Source: Arion vulgaris
Taxonomy: Eukaryota; Mollusca; Gastropoda; Stylommatophora; Arionidae
DNA: 64,000 bases
NCBI GenBank assembly: GCA_020796225.1
Contig: CM036754.1
Location: 13,283,867 to 13,347,866, forward strand
Direction: 5' to 3'
Shown here: in pieces, positions 1 through 12,329 of the stretch
How positions within the stretch are numbered: position 1 is the first letter of the stretch
How the letters are laid out: each line of letters opens with the position of its first letter
Made by a program: the position numbers and the translations under genes
Notes under the pieces: generated by a model
The model's database searches: none
Told to the model about the DNA's origin: nothing
Seen by the model: only the letters and a program-made list of their open reading frames with translations

Positions 1-205
1 TGCAAAGAGAAGGTTCAGAACATTTGTTGACAACAGGTACAATTCAGGGAAGGAGATCATGGAAGACAGAGGGAGAAGATGTTGGATGGTCTGAAATCGT
101 GGTTGGAAAAAAAAGATCTACGTCAGAACTAATTAATCAAGGAGAGTTGTGAAGAGATATGACCGCCTACGCCAGCAGGCATGGCACTTCATTGATTGAT
201 AAGTA
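1..205 (+). pseudogene. LINE 3' end fragment at left edge
   Basis: In one frame it reads HLLTTGTIQGRRSWKTEGED and, further on, a tail with DMTAYASRHGTS, typical of the end of LINE ORF2. It is cut by the window edge. Confidence 0.55.
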
Positions 206-379
206 CCACGTTTTACTGCAATCTCTCTTACATTCTGTGTTCACAGGTTTATAATGTTTTGTAAGATGTAATATTTTCAATGATCTCCAGCAGGTGCTAT
301 AGAGTTCATGCACTGTCATCTAATCCTCCAGCAGATCAAGCAAGAAAAGATGATATAGAAGAAGAGGTAGAGAAGAGAA

Positions 380-650
380 ATGGACATAAGAGATGAGCCT
401 GACAGACACAGTTTAGAAAAAAGACAGATCAACTTGCCCTCAAGTATCTACAAATTGAAGCACACATTGTACAAGTAGAGCTAGGTGCTTGAGGGGCAGA
501 GAGAGGATTGTGTTTAACCAGCAAGCCACATGAACCATAAGTATGCATACCCTTTGACATCTGCTGAGGGAGACTGAGCACCAGTGGGTTAGCCCAAAGT
601 GCTATGATGTCAGTTCAGTAAACATTAACCAATTACATTACATTCTACAT
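380..650 (+). pseudogene. LINE RNase-H family 3' end
   Basis: GGGGCAGAGAGAGGATTGTG, GCAAGCCACATGAACCATAA and GGGAGACTGAGCACCAGTGG match 34540-34680 almost base for base. No frame is kept. Confidence 0.6.
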
Positions 651-1383
651 CTTCCTCTTCTGCAGACAACTCAAATGAGACTGTCTTAAGTAAACTGTTA
701 ACTTAATGTAGTATCTGAAATAAGGTAGTTGATAGATATATTTAAAACTACCTTTATTTAGATAGAAATTATCATATTTATTAGGTAAACACGTAAAAAC
801 AAAGTACTACAGTTTTACATACTCTAATAATGATTTTGAATACAAACTATGAATAAAATCTAGAATATTCATTATTTTCATATCAAGTGTCGTCTCCAAG
901 TCAAAGGTTGCATCTGTAACATATCAGTATAGAAGAGTATCAATTCTTGGAAAAATGTCAATGTTTTTCTGAAATGCTCTCATAACCCTGTTTGGGTCAA
1001 AGAGTGTAGTTGCTCCATCTACTTATTTTAATTAAATTCCTGCTGTCTTTAGGAGTGTATAGGGGGAGGGGAGGGGTAAATTTCTTACTACTATTGCAAT
1101 TGTCTTGTTTCTAGAAGATGATATTTGTCTTTTATTTCCCTGACATGATGCAGTATTGACTTTTGTTTTATTTGTTTCATATGTTGCGAATTGTTGTTCA
1201 CTAGATGTCTATTGGGATGGTCTCGTTTTACTCTTTTATAACATTTTAAAAAACACCGCAGCTTTACAACTCAACAGCTTGAGGGTTCTACACTTTTGCA
1301 CATTTCACATGTTGATCTCACTGCTTGACTAATTTTAAATACAAGGAAATACTGTAGTAAAACTATGTAACTTTTCTTTTCTT
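651..1383. other. No recognised feature
   Basis: AT-rich. CACGTAAAAACAAAGTACTA near 790 is a faint relic of the inverted-repeat element arm (see 7787-8004). Nothing else stands out. Confidence 0.5.
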
Positions 1384-1745
1384 TCCTCTAATCCTGTTTT
1401 TGCCTCATAGTGTCAGGATAAGAAGAGTTATAGAATGGGCCTTTGTGTGCGCTTCATAAACAATGGTTTTTCATCGCCTCGGTTATCTCTTAGGTCCATC
1501 TTTTGCATGGACAGACTTTTGCTTTGTATCCACTGTATCAAAGTAACATTGCTTTTTGAGGTGCACTGTCTGTTGGTAATCTGCTTATGTAGTCGAACCA
1601 TTTAATGTGTAATTTCTTGATGAACTTCAGTAATGATATTGTACCCACCTTTTTCCTTATGTCTTCATTTCTAAGCCAGTCTCTTCTTGAAACTCTCAGC
1701 ATTCTACGTAGACACTTCATCTCGGTCGTAACTAATTTTAATCTA
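1384..1745 (-). pseudogene. LINE family K fragment
   Basis: Encodes MKCLRRMLRVSRRDWLRNED and [17 protein letters not shown], the RT C-terminal region of a non-LTR element. The same DNA recurs at 8330-8540, 41925-42215 and 56290-56525, all minus strand. Confidence 0.65.
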
Positions 1746-1939
1746 TCATATATATAATGTCAGCATCCAGATTTGGCACTCATAGCATAATGTTGGGAGA
1801 AAAATTGTATTGAACAATACTCTTTAAGGGTTCATGGTGACAAGTTTGCTTTTCAAAATTGGTGTCATTTGTCCTATGATTTGATTTGCTAGGAACACAA
1901 AGTAAGATAGTTTTAATAAAGTAGCATGTCCTTTGTAAA

Positions 1940-2400
1940 ACCTGGATCTAATCACATCCTACCTGAATAACTCAGTCTCTAGCAAGTTCTCCTGCTTTCT
2001 CCAATTCAGTTTGGAATATTTTCCTTGTACTCCAGACGTGTATAGGTGCTCCAATCTCCTTCGATATATCTTCAACAGCATCCAGTGACTAGCCATATCA
2101 GTTTGATGTTGATTGATGAGCCTACTCATACACCTGTTAAATACTGTTCTTTTCTGGTAGTTCCAATCTTCAATCAAAGCTCTTGCAAGTAGCCACACTC
2201 TATGAGGGCGTTCAGAATGTCAGCTCTATTCATTGGCTGACTCCCCGATATGGTGGCAGATCTGGCCAGCCTGTCTGCCCTCTCATTGCAATGTTCCCGG
2301 ACGAAAGTTAATGTAATTTTCTGAATTGTTACGCTTGTAGTGATCCAGTCCATTGTCTGCACACCAAAGCAGCTTCCACCTTCCGGATGCTTCCTCCGAT
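1940..2400 (-). pseudogene. LINE RNase H fragment
   Basis: MDWITTSVTIQKITLTFVRE then HCNERADRLARSATISGSQP is an RNase H tail (ERADRLA box), followed by NRADILNALIECG. Shares sequence with 5860-6145. Confidence 0.7.
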
Positions 2401-2849
2401 GTTAAAAAGGCAAATTTGTAGGCCTACTGTATTTATATTGCAAAAGAATTAATTTGTTATCAAACTTTTTGCAATTGCTGTGTAGAATGAGGAGTATGGG
2501 TCACCAACTAAACAAATGAACCATTAAGAATGTAACCATGTCAACATTTGCTGGGGAGAATTGATCACATTTGGTTCTGTAAATCCAGTAGAAGTGCTTT
2601 GATGTGGGTTAAACAACTTTTATTCCTATCATTTCCAATTTGTCTAAGTTGAGGTTATTCTAAGACATGGCTATATCTACAAAGTGTTAAGACATGCTCA
2701 AAAATTCAGATCTGACCATCTGTCGTGTTCTGCCAATTATTTATTTTTAATGACCAATAGTTCATAATCTATAGGTCTACCATGTATGATGTCGGACTAA
2801 AGTTGAACTATGGTATTTTAGAACAAGAAGTCTTAATCTTTATAATAAT

Positions 2850-3200
2850 AATAACCGTCTATTGCAAACGATGATGACAACAACAGCCATAGACGTGTGT
2901 TGTTGCACCTCTCTAGTGTGTGCAGAGGTGATTGTATATCCAAACCCTTGAACACAATCCCCTAACTACAAATAGGTCATACATGGTCAGGATTGGACAT
3001 TGCGCGTGTTCTGTCTTTTTTTTGCGCAGCTCATTTTCTCTGCGCTTCAGCAGTACGACGATTCTCAAGTTGTCAACTATGCCGCATGCGAGTTTCTCTT
3101 GTATTGTTGTGGCGCCAGTCATATTTGACGATCCTGTGCAAGGAATTACCGGCACATGGTTTCTATATCAAAGTATTTTAAAGACATAAAAAAGATAATA
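2850..3200 (-). pseudogene. LINE family R: 3' end
   Basis: Only the last part of family R: the coding tail with KLACGIVDNLRIVVLLKRRE and the 3' end near GTTTGCAATAGACGG followed by (TTA)n. Confidence 0.72.
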
Positions 3201-3397
3201 TCAATCTTGATACAGCAACAAACAATTACGAATCTAGTTACCTTGTCAACCAACCTCGGTTTATCTTTCGTTGTTAGACTAATTGTTTTGAAAGTGAGCT
3301 TCATAAACTCAATACAGGTACAACAAATATTAACTTCCTTGTGTTTGAAATCTATTTGTGTTTAAAATATTCTGTTGCTACTAATACTGAAAATGAA

Positions 3398-3518
3398 AAT
3401 CGTGGCATATCCCAAAGGAAACAAGTCGTTGATTTTCTAGGCACCACTTATACGTTTGCCATTGCTTTCTGAACGGGTGGCGCCATCGTCCTTTGTTAAA
3501 ATCAACGGAAACAATTTA
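3398..3518 (-). mobile_element. SINE-C 3' fragment
   Basis: GATTTTCTAGGCACCACTTA and TTTGCCATTGCTTTCTGAAC match the 3' half of SINE-C in reverse. The head is absent. Confidence 0.7.
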
Positions 3519-3879
3519 CTACTAATACTACTTGTTTATTATGCGACAATGTCTGCGTGTGGAATTTTTAATGTACGACGTGTGGAATTTTTCCGATCCT
3601 AACGGCTCTCAAGTGACCAGTTTCAATTGAGTACGAGAGACACACTGTGACGCAAACATGACAGACGTGGTGTTGATCACATCACCCACCGTGTGCCGTA
3701 CGTCAAAGAAAAATAAATAGGCTACTCACCGAAGTGCAGTGATCAGTGATGATGATCGCATCAGTCAAAGAAAATTATGGACATCACCGTATTCACCAAT
3801 ATACCTCATAATATAACAGGTCCCTTCACTTAAAAAAAAAATCATAATTTGTATATTCCATATTATATATTAATAATAA

Positions 3880-4180
3880 TAATTAATAATTCCTCTCGTA
3901 CCGTTATACGTTACATAGGGCCTGCAAGTAATTTCTCCATACCGCTCTATCCTGGGCAACTCGCTCAATCTCCTCCATGGAACTGAGACCGATATTTCCT
4001 GCCTCTCTCAGCAAAGTTCGCTTCAGGGTCTCCTTAGGTCGACCTCTCTTTCTTGAACCCTTTGCATCCCACTTCAATGCCTGCTTTGATATTCGTTGAT
4101 CATTTCTCCTCAAGGTGTGCCCAACATATCTCCATCTTCTCTTTCTTATAACAGTTGTCACTAGTGGTTGACCATTATAT
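3880..4180 (-). pseudogene. LINE family J 3' end
   Basis: Open frame [60 protein letters not shown], stop, then a short 3' end and (AAT)n. This is the intact C-terminal tail of a LINE ORF2. Four other copies lie at 8763-9235, 28770-29050, 35305-35600 and 50530-50765. Confidence 0.75.
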
Positions 4181-4744
4181 ATTACAGAAAACTAAAATAA
4201 ATTGATGTTTGCATGATCGAAAAAAGCAGTTTACCAAATTCGGTAATCACAAATTATTTACTCATAGTGGATGGTTGAATCGCTTGCTTTTCGTGACTTT
4301 CTGTATTACCATCGTTCACAATTCTAAATATTTTAATTCTTTTGACTTTGGCTGAGCACCTTTCACAAATCTTTTAAAATGCACTGAGTTGATAAACTAA
4401 ATTTGTCTTGTGTGTTTTGATAAGCAAAGGGTTTGATATTCCACGTTCACAAATTATGCAACAACGTATTTCCCCGTTTACCGGCTGTGTGGGCTCAGCA
4501 ACCTAGTTAATGGCTGCATGAACACGTCAAGAACTGTATACATTTTAACGCTAACTTAACTAACATATAGCTTGGGAAAGAAGAAAGAAAACTGTAGAGC
4601 TGAAAATGTTTGTGTTGACCTAAACATTTCTGTAAGTATAAGCTGTGCAAATTTAATGATTCCCGAGTTTGGCGTTCTGAAGCTTTTCATCTGACACAGT
4701 CATTTTTTAAAAGAGATATATATTACTAATATATATATATATTA

Positions 4745-5010
4745 TGTGACGTCCTTGGTACCGAGGGCAGCACCAAATGTACGCAATTCTTCTCTGCTCT
4801 TGACCGCCATCCTCTTTAACGTGTTCCAGCTGTGATTAATTTCTTTCAAGTCTTGTTATGTCGTTCACCTCCGTGTTGTTTTTGGGTCTCCTATATTTTC
4901 GTCTACCCTCTGGTATCCACCAAAGTGCAGTTTTCATGACAGAGTTAGTCTCCATGCGTATCACATTTCTGATCCATCGCCAGCGTCTCTTTTAGATGAC
5001 GCTGTTCATA
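4745..5010 (-). pseudogene. LINE 3' end fragment
   Basis: The minus strand keeps pieces such as MRTLWRWIRNVIRMET-like and GRRKYRRPKNNTEV, comparable with other LINE ORF2 ends here. Heavily decayed. Confidence 0.4.
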
Positions 5011-5639
5011 TTCTCTTGTTGACACTATGTAAACAGTTCTTGGTTAGGGATTATTCCGAATCACTAACATATTTGAAGTATATATGTTATGTTTCGTGTT
5101 AGACAGTAATGAGACAAGTGTGACCTCTTTTGAGTCAGCATTTTCGATTGGACTGGAGTGGAGACGATCATGGTTCTCCACAAACATTGGTAGGCCCCTA
5201 CTGAGTATATCAGTTCGAATGTTTACATTTTCCTTGCCATGAAGTTGGACTGTTCAGAATTTTCTCTATTCTTTGTAAATTATTCCTGCTGTCATTATGT
5301 GTTCTTATTACTGTCTTTTAAATATAAAACAATGATTGCTCCCCTTGGATATTTGTCAGATTTTTATTTTAACTCTTAGTGGACCAGGGCAAAAGTCGTC
5401 TTTACAAGCCATTTGATTTTGAAATAAAGAAAAATGCCCTGTAGTGTTGTTCCTGGTAAAAAGGTGTCCAAACCCAAAGTCACGTAGTATGGTGTTTGGT
5501 CCACAAGGAGTTAATATGTCTCTCCCTCTCTCAGCTCACTTACATGAGTCCCTGTGGTTCTTAATATGTGTCTGTAAAACCACATCTCCGTGGACGTTAT
5601 CATTTTCCTTGTCTGTTTGTTACATGTTATATAACTTAT

Positions 5640-6150
5640 TTTAATCACAACCTCGACATTAAGGCTTTTACTCTTACTTAGTCATATGGCTTCTACCCTA
5701 GGATGTTACAGTTCAAGCCTCTCAGATACTGTTAGACGTTGTTCTTCCATATCCCTCTGTGTCTTCCTTGATATTTATAGATTTCTTACCCTTGGCATCT
5801 TCCATTCTGCAGGGATATGCAGGGTACATATATTATCCAACAGGACACAAATTTGTTTCAGTTTGGAATATCTTCATTGCACTCCGGACATGTCCATCTG
5901 TGCTCCGATCTCCTTCACAATATCCCCAACAGCGTCCAGCGACTGACCGTACCAGTTCAATTTTGATTGATGAGCCTACTCACATACCTGTTATGCTGTT
6001 CTTTTCTTGCTACTTCAATCTTCAAACCCAGCTCCTGCAATCTAGTAGTTGACGTGGATTGGTTTAAATGAAAATCTTCTTTGCGCCACACTCTATGAGG
6101 GCGTTCAAAATATCAGTTCTATCCATTGGCTGGCCGTCTGATATGAACAC
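5640..6150 (-). pseudogene. LINE RNase H fragment
   Basis: GACTGACCGTACCAGTTCAA, GATTGATGAGCCTACTCACA and CACACTCTATGAGGGCGTTC match 1960-2260 in the same orientation. No long frame. Confidence 0.55.
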
Positions 6151-6364
6151 AAATTTGTACAGACAGGTAACTGTTAGATTTTACAAATAGAAAACCCCCA
6201 CTTTAAAGTACCACATCTGGAGTTATACTGTAGGACAATATCACATCTGATTGATCCTAGGGAAGACCGTCACAGCCGACTCATGCCACTTGCACGTCCT
6301 AACATGTAGGTATGTATGCCACTCTGACCTAGAAATCTGTGCGCCACTCTAACATTGAGGTTTG

Positions 6365-6650
6365 CAAGCCACTCTGAAACATCTTCTTCACATTTCAACT
6401 CCTAACGGAGCACACGTCTTCAACAAACTTGTTCCAGCTCTTATTCTCTTGCGCCATCTCTTCCAATTCTTTCTACAATTTGCCTGTCCTTTTAATATCA
6501 GTTTCCAATTCTCTTCTCCTGGTATTTCTAGGTCTTCCCCTACTCCTCTTTCCCTGTGGGTTCCAAATGCCTATCTTGCAATGCTTAAGGTTGGCCTTCT
6601 CAATGTGTGTCCTATCCATCGCCAGCATCTCTTTATACCCTGAGACATAC
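6365..6650 (-). pseudogene. LINE 3' end fragment
   Basis: The minus strand has a frame with IGIWNPQGKRSRGRPRNTRR and RELETDIKRTGKL, a standard ORF2 tail. 5'-truncated. Confidence 0.65.
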
Positions 6651-7249
6651 ACACAAGTAAACTAAATGACATCAATCTCAAGCAGAACGCAATATAAAAA
6701 TATTTAAGAATCACAATGTCAACAAACATCAGCCATTTTTATTTGTCAGCTTCAATAACAACAAAGTAGAAATTGTACATCAACACAGAACACAAGTTGG
6801 TGACATTGTTTCTTGAGCATCAGGTTTTAACTCTTTCCACGCTTTAAGCCGCACACTGCGCCATGGCGGAAGTCTGTTGCATGCTATTACCCGCACACTG
6901 CACCATCAAGCTTTAGTCAGGGGAGATAACTCCCTTGAGTACCAGATTTTAGTTATGGGAAATAGCTGTACTCTTTAATGTCAGGGGGAAATCACTGTAC
7001 TGATGCAATTAAGTTTTATACAGCTTTCAAGTTTTAGTCAGGGGATCTAACTGGACATTGAGATCAAGTTTTAGTAAATGAAACAAACACTACTACATTA
7101 ATGGTACAACAGTGTTTCTTAAACTTTTTTATAATCATACCCCACCTCAAATAATGTAAAGCCCACCTTCAAACAGCATAATAGTCAACTAAGTCACTTC
7201 TTGGTCATATGGCTAAGATCAAAATGTAGTGCTAACTTGATCATGGTCA
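6651..7249. other. No recognised feature
   Basis: Diverged short repeats around CCGCACACTGCGCCATGG and CAAGTTTTAGTCAGGGGA. No coding or element match. Confidence 0.5.
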
Positions 7250-7411
7250 CTGGCTGAAATAGGATGCATGTGTCCTAAATGTGTAGAAGTCTATGCGTTT
7301 AGGGGCCTACCAAACTAATATGCAACGTATACACGTTCTTGGCAAAGATCAAACATTTCACAAAGAGGGATTAAACTTGGTCGTAAAGAACAAACGCAAA
7401 GAAGAAGAAAT
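7250..7411 (+). mobile_element. SINE-A, 5'-truncated
   Basis: Starts within the unit at GGCTGAAATAGGATGCATGT and runs to the (AAG)n tail. No clear target duplication was seen. Confidence 0.8.
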
Positions 7412-7786
7412 GTTGTCTAGTTTTCTTAAAATTAGTATATAATCAGATATATATATATATGTTTATTTATTGCGAGTAGTTATGATTAAAAATTTATATT
7501 TTTTACCTCCCTTGAATTAACTGTGTAACACTGAGGAAATAACTGCGTACGGAAAGAATTAATATATTTCAACAAATTTTGAGCAGCTCTTATTTAATTG
7601 GAGTTTTTAACACATTCCAGCATAAATGGACCCCGCCCTCTGCGGAATCGCGGGTAAGGGCTCAATAAACAAAAAAAAGTTAAAAAGTTTGGAAAAAGTA
7701 TAACATAAAAAAAGACTTGCAATAAAAAATGAACACAAGCAAAATGTTGTCAAATTTGGCTCTATTCACTGAGTATAGATTATATA

Positions 7787-8004
7787 GAGAAACACGTAAT
7801 CAGAAAGTACTGTAGTTTTACAAATTACAAAAACAATGACAATGTACAGCGACGTTTCAAACAAGGCCTTTATCAAGCAAACGAACAACACAGTTGGTCG
7901 AAACATTGCTGTATATTGTCATTGTTTTTGTAATTTGTAAAACTACAGTACTTTCTAATTACGTGTTTCGCCAATCAAATAGTTTTACTGTAGTCTCATA
8001 TATA
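7787..8004. mobile_element. Inverted-repeat element, hammerhead-like core, 13-bp TSD
   Basis: Two arms of about 80 bp (7793-7880 and 7890-7972) are inverted copies sharing CACGTAAT, AAAGTACTGTAGTTTTACAA and ATTACAAAAACAATGACAAT. The element is flanked by TATAGATTATATA (7774-7786 and 8005-8017). Near the centre the minus strand reads TTGATAAAGGCCTTGTTTGA followed by AACGTCGCTG, resembling a hammerhead ribozyme core. It is probably a piece of a Penelope-like element. Confidence 0.6.
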
Positions 8005-8329
8005 TATAGATTATATATCAGCCTTTGTATATTCTAAATGCCAGCAAGCATGTTGAGCACTATCACGCATCCTGTACGTTGGTCAATGCAAAATATGAGC
8101 CCAACACCATATTTTCCAATATACCTCAAGGTATGAAATGACCTACTTTACATTACTATAATCTAAAACATAAATTGAAATGATTTGGAGCAAATAACAT
8201 CCAAGTTTTAATGTAATCATTCAGCTTGATGTCTGAAGCACAGAGAATTTATTTCTGATACTAATTTAGTACATTTTAGTCTCAAAACAATACAATTTAC
8301 AATATCCCAACAAGTTTTTCTTCATTTTT

Positions 8330-8540
8330 CTTGTTTTATCTAATCGTGTGTAGCCTCACAGCTTCCAAGATTAGATTTCTGGAACTGGTTTTTGTGTACA
8401 CTTCATAAATAGTGCTTTTCACCACTTCTGTTATTTCTAAGGTCCATCTTTTGCGTAGACAGCCTTTTGTTTTATATTCACTGTATCAGAGTAGCATTTA
8501 TCTTTGAGACTGTTGATAAACTGCTTATTTTTTTTCTTCA
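8330..8540 (-). pseudogene. LINE family K fragment
   Basis: CTAAGGTCCATCTTTTGCGT and TATTCACTGTATCAGAGTAG match 1490-1560. No frame kept. Confidence 0.55.
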
Positions 8541-8762
8541 GTAAAGTACGCTTTTTCAATAAGTTTTTAGGCAAGAATTTATGCTGCATTAGTGTTGCTA
8601 GCTTTTTTCTGGGTTTTTTTTGGGGGGTGAAAGTTGGGATTGCAGCATCGATAATTTGGTAAAACATCTATAATAATGTTTTTTAAAAAAAAAAAAAATT
8701 ACATCTTTGATACTATCATTTTCTAATTGTATTATATTTAAAAAAATATACTTATCAGACAA

Positions 8763-9235
8763 TTATACGCTTCCTATGGTCTACAAGTAATTTCGCCATT
8801 CCCCTCTATCCTGGGCAACTCGTTCAATCTCTTCGATCGTATTCAGTCCGACTTCTAGTTTCTCTCAGTAAAGTTAGTTTTGGTGTTTCACTAGGGTGTC
8901 CGTCTGAGTGGTTACCGGGCCCAAATTTTGGGTGTAAAGAATAGAATCACTGTTACCTGCCACGCATGTCGTAAGAGGCGACTAAGGAGGTTTGGCTGAA
9001 ATCGGATGCACATGTCCTAAACCTGTAGAAGTCTATGCGTTTAGGGGCCTACCAAACCAATGTGCAACGTATACACGTTCTTGGCAAAGATCAAACATAT
9101 CACAAAGAGTGATTATAATTGGTCGTAAAGAATGAACACAAAGAAGAAGAAGAAGACTAGGGTGTCCTTTTCTGTCGTGAACCCTTTCTCTCCAACTTCA
9201 ATGCTTGCTTTGTGATTCTTTCATCATTTTTTTCT
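8763..9235 (-). pseudogene. LINE family J 3' end, split by SINE-A
   Basis: CTACAAGTAATTTCGCCATT and CTGGGCAACTCGTTCAATC at the left, and CGTGAACCCTTTCTCTCCAA at the right, belong to one family J copy. SINE-A at 8902-9155 interrupts it. Confidence 0.7.
8902..9155 (+). mobile_element. SINE-A copy, 12-bp TSD, inside a LINE
   Basis: The 254-bp element is flanked by perfect copies of ACTAGGGTGTCC (8890-8901 and 9156-9167). The head GTCTGAGTGGTTACCGGG resembles the A box of a Leu/Ser tRNA. The core is CTGCCACGCATGTCGTAAG, and the tail is GAACRAACGCAAAGAAGAAG. It interrupts a minus-strand LINE 3' fragment. Confidence 0.9.
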
Positions 9236-9721
9236 GACAGTATGTGCAACATCTCTAATTTTTGTCCATGTGATAAACATTGTTCGTCTGAGAGAATATA
9301 CCACACCTTTAGAAACACTGTTGTACAATATTTGTTAAATGACATGCACACACACAGACTAGAGGTATATCCAAAGCAGATTCTGCACATGGCATGCACC
9401 CCACCTTAGATACACCATCTATTGATGACGCACAGAGCACATGCTTCACTTTTCTCAGCCTCACAGAAGTTACACCTTCTGTTGGTTACACTCCTCTGTC
9501 ATACATTAGTTACACCTGTTGATGGTCCACAGGACACGTATCCACCACATGCTTTCACCTTAGATATACCGCTGACATCAGCCAACATACACTACACGCA
9601 AATATCATGTATATTGATCTGTGTTTCAAGATGTGCCAATCATTACTGAGAGTATGTGCAAGAACTGCACATCACTGACAGCAAATCTAAACAAATGATT
9701 TAATATTATAAATAGGGTCCC

Positions 9722-9905
9722 ATATGTTATCTAGGTCAGACAGCAACTCTAGGTCAGACAGCAACTCTGGGTCACACATGTTATATAAGTCATATAGCTT
9801 CTCTGGGTCCCACATGTTATCTGGGTCCCACATGTTATCTAGGTCAGACAGCATGTCTAGGTCTCACAGGTTATCTAGGTCAGATAGCTTATCTGGGTCA
9901 CCACA
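9722..9905 (+). repeat. Degenerate 15/30-bp minisatellite
   Basis: Variants of ATCTAGGTCAGACAGC and TCTGGGTCCCACATGTT repeat about six times. Confidence 0.8.
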
Positions 9906-10339
9906 GCAAGTCAAATATACAACAGGAAGTATTATAATAAATTAGATACAAAAGAAATTGCTAAACTATATAAATACTGAACTCAACTTGGTTATAATTA
10001 CAAGTTATATTTTGACTAGATAGATGAGGTGTCTATATCGTACAAAAATGCTGAATTTCACCACTAAAGTCATCCGAGAAATGCAAGACAAACAAGGAAG
10101 ACTGTTACTGGACTACAATCCAGTAGCAGTGTGACAACAAAATAGAAAAGATTTAGACTATTGAATTATGCACAGCAATCTGATAACCTGATTGGTTAAA
10201 GACTGCATATATGACAATTTGATTGGTTAGAGACTGTATGGTGGATGTCAATATGTATGCCAGTCTGGTTGGCTGAATACATTTGAAGAGATGGTTTAGC
10301 ACAGTAACAGAAAACTGGATATGTGCACTATCATTGCAC

Positions 10340-10513
10340 ACTTATGTTAATGACACAGACAACCCAATGTATGGTTCTGTATGTTACTGACATAGACAAC
10401 AGAATGTATGCAGCGTACGATTCTCTATTTCCCTAACATAGACAGCACAATATATGATTATGTATGTGACTGACATAGACAGCACAATATATGGTTCTGT
10501 ATGTGACTGACAT
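10340..10513 (+). repeat. Minisatellite, left part
   Basis: Units with ACTGACATAGACAGCACAAT and ATATGGTTCTGTATGTG. It continues at 11521 beyond the inserted LINE. Confidence 0.9.
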
Positions 10514-11520
10514 TATTTACTTACTTACTTAATCCCGTCATGCCTAGTGACACATGGGGCTTCAGAAAGGACTTTCCATGCTCTCCTGTCCGTGCAACCT
10601 TCAGCGCAGAGCCCCACGTCAGAGATGCGGTGTCCAGTTCCTCTTCCATCATGCGCCTCCATGTTGTCCGTGGTCTGCCTTTCTTTCTCTTTCCTTCTGG
10701 TGTCCAAGTGAGGGCTACCCTTGCAGGCATTTCTTGTCTCATTCTCATAACATGTCCGAGCCATTTCCATCTTCTCTTTTGAGTATGTCATTCATTGCCT
10801 CTTGTCTTGTATCTTGGAGTAGTTGGTTATTGGATATTTTTACTGGCCAAAAGATTCCCAAGATTCTGCGAAGACAAGAGTGGTGGAAAACTGACAGCCT
10901 GCTAGTATCTCCTTTGGTCATCCTCCAACATTCCGATCCGTAGAGCAAAACTGGCAAAACAATGCTTTTATAGAGTTTAAGCTTTGTGGTCCTATTGTAG
11001 ATTTTGGACTTCCATACTGGTTTCATTCTGGCAAAAGCGGTTCTGGCCTTACTTAGACGTGATTTTAGATCTTCCTCTGTGCCACCATTTAGTGTCAGTA
11101 CGCTACCAAGATATGTAAACTGCTCAACCCTTTCCAATGTTTCATTTTCTAACATTACTGGTTGTTGGATTTCACTGTTTGTCATAATTTTTGTTTTCCT
11201 GTGTTTGTTTTGAGGCCTACTGTCTTTGCCGTGCTGTGAAGTATTGTACTTTTCTCTTGTATATGTTCATATTTGTGTGACACCAGGGCTATATCATCTG
11301 CAAAGTCCAGATCCTCAAGCATATCGAAAGGGGTCCATCTTATTCCTCTTGGTGCTTGTTGATTTATGGCATTTTTAGCACCCAGTCAATTGTAATACTA
11401 AACAAAAGAGAGGACATTACGCATCCCTGTCTTACACCAGATTTTACTGGAAATGTTTTGTTGGAATTCTTTAGGTTGCAGGAGAAATCTTTATAGAAGA
11501 GGGCTATGATGTTGACAAGC
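10514..11520 (-). pseudogene. LINE, RTE-type RT C-terminus, inside a minisatellite
   Basis: On the minus strand: LEDLDFADDIALVSH (RT FADD box, near 11300), then VEQFTYLGSVLTLNGGTEED, IVLPVLLYGSECWRMTKGDT and PEGKRKKGRPRTTWRRMMEE near the end. The 3' end has a (TAAG)n tail at 10514-10531. It is 5'-truncated. TATGTGACTGACAT flanks both sides (10500-10513 and 11521-11534), though that is also part of the repeat unit it landed in. Confidence 0.88.
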
Positions 11521-11960
11521 TATGTGACTGACATAGACAGCACAATGTATGCAGTGTACAATTTTATACTTCACTAACAAAGACAACACAATGTATGATT
11601 CTGTACGTGACTGACATAGACAGAACAATGTATGGCTATGTATGTAACTGACATAGACAGCATAAAGTATGATTTTGTATGTGACTAACATAGACAGCAT
11701 AATATATGGTTCTGTATGTGACTGACATAGACAGCATAAAGTATGGTTTTGTATGTGACTAACATAGACAGCATAATATATGGTTCTGTACGTGACTGAC
11801 ATAGACAGAACAATGTATGGCTATGTATGTAACTGACATAGACAGCATACAGTATGGTTTTGTATGTGACTAACATAGACAGCATAATATATGATTCTGT
11901 ACATGACTGACATAGACAGCATAATATATGGTTCTGTATGTGACTGACATAGACACACAG
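11521..11960 (+). repeat. Minisatellite, right part (about 47-bp units)
   Basis: ATGTGACTGACATAGACAGC and ATAATATATGGTTCTGT repeat about nine times, two unit types alternating. Same array as 10340-10513. Confidence 0.92.
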
Positions 11961-12329
11961 TGAATTTGTATATCACTGTCTGTGTGTAATAACTAGCTTG
12001 TTCCAGCAAGCATTTCCCACACTTTGTCCATGTTTATTTTAACAAATGATACCCTAAATAGTCTTGAGTGTGTTCTTGACAGCCACGCAAATATTCTTGT
12101 GTCTGTCTCTATGCCATGAGTCTGATAATTCCGTTGTCTGCCCCAAGGAGGAGAGCCTTGTTGAGGGGCAGCACAGACATGCATGTTAAAACACCCTTGA
12201 ATGATCCTGACCTCAGCTTGGAACTGGCAAACGCAGCCTAGCCAAATAAAAAGGATCACAATGTAATGGAAATTTACAAAAATGTGTTTACTATTTCTGA
12301 AATGAGCAATCAAAAATAACAATAAAGTT

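Noticed and set aside
2932..3189. Plus-strand ORFs over 2932-3189 and similar ones at 31646-31903 and 59247-59636
   Set aside because: Antisense shadows of LINE family R.
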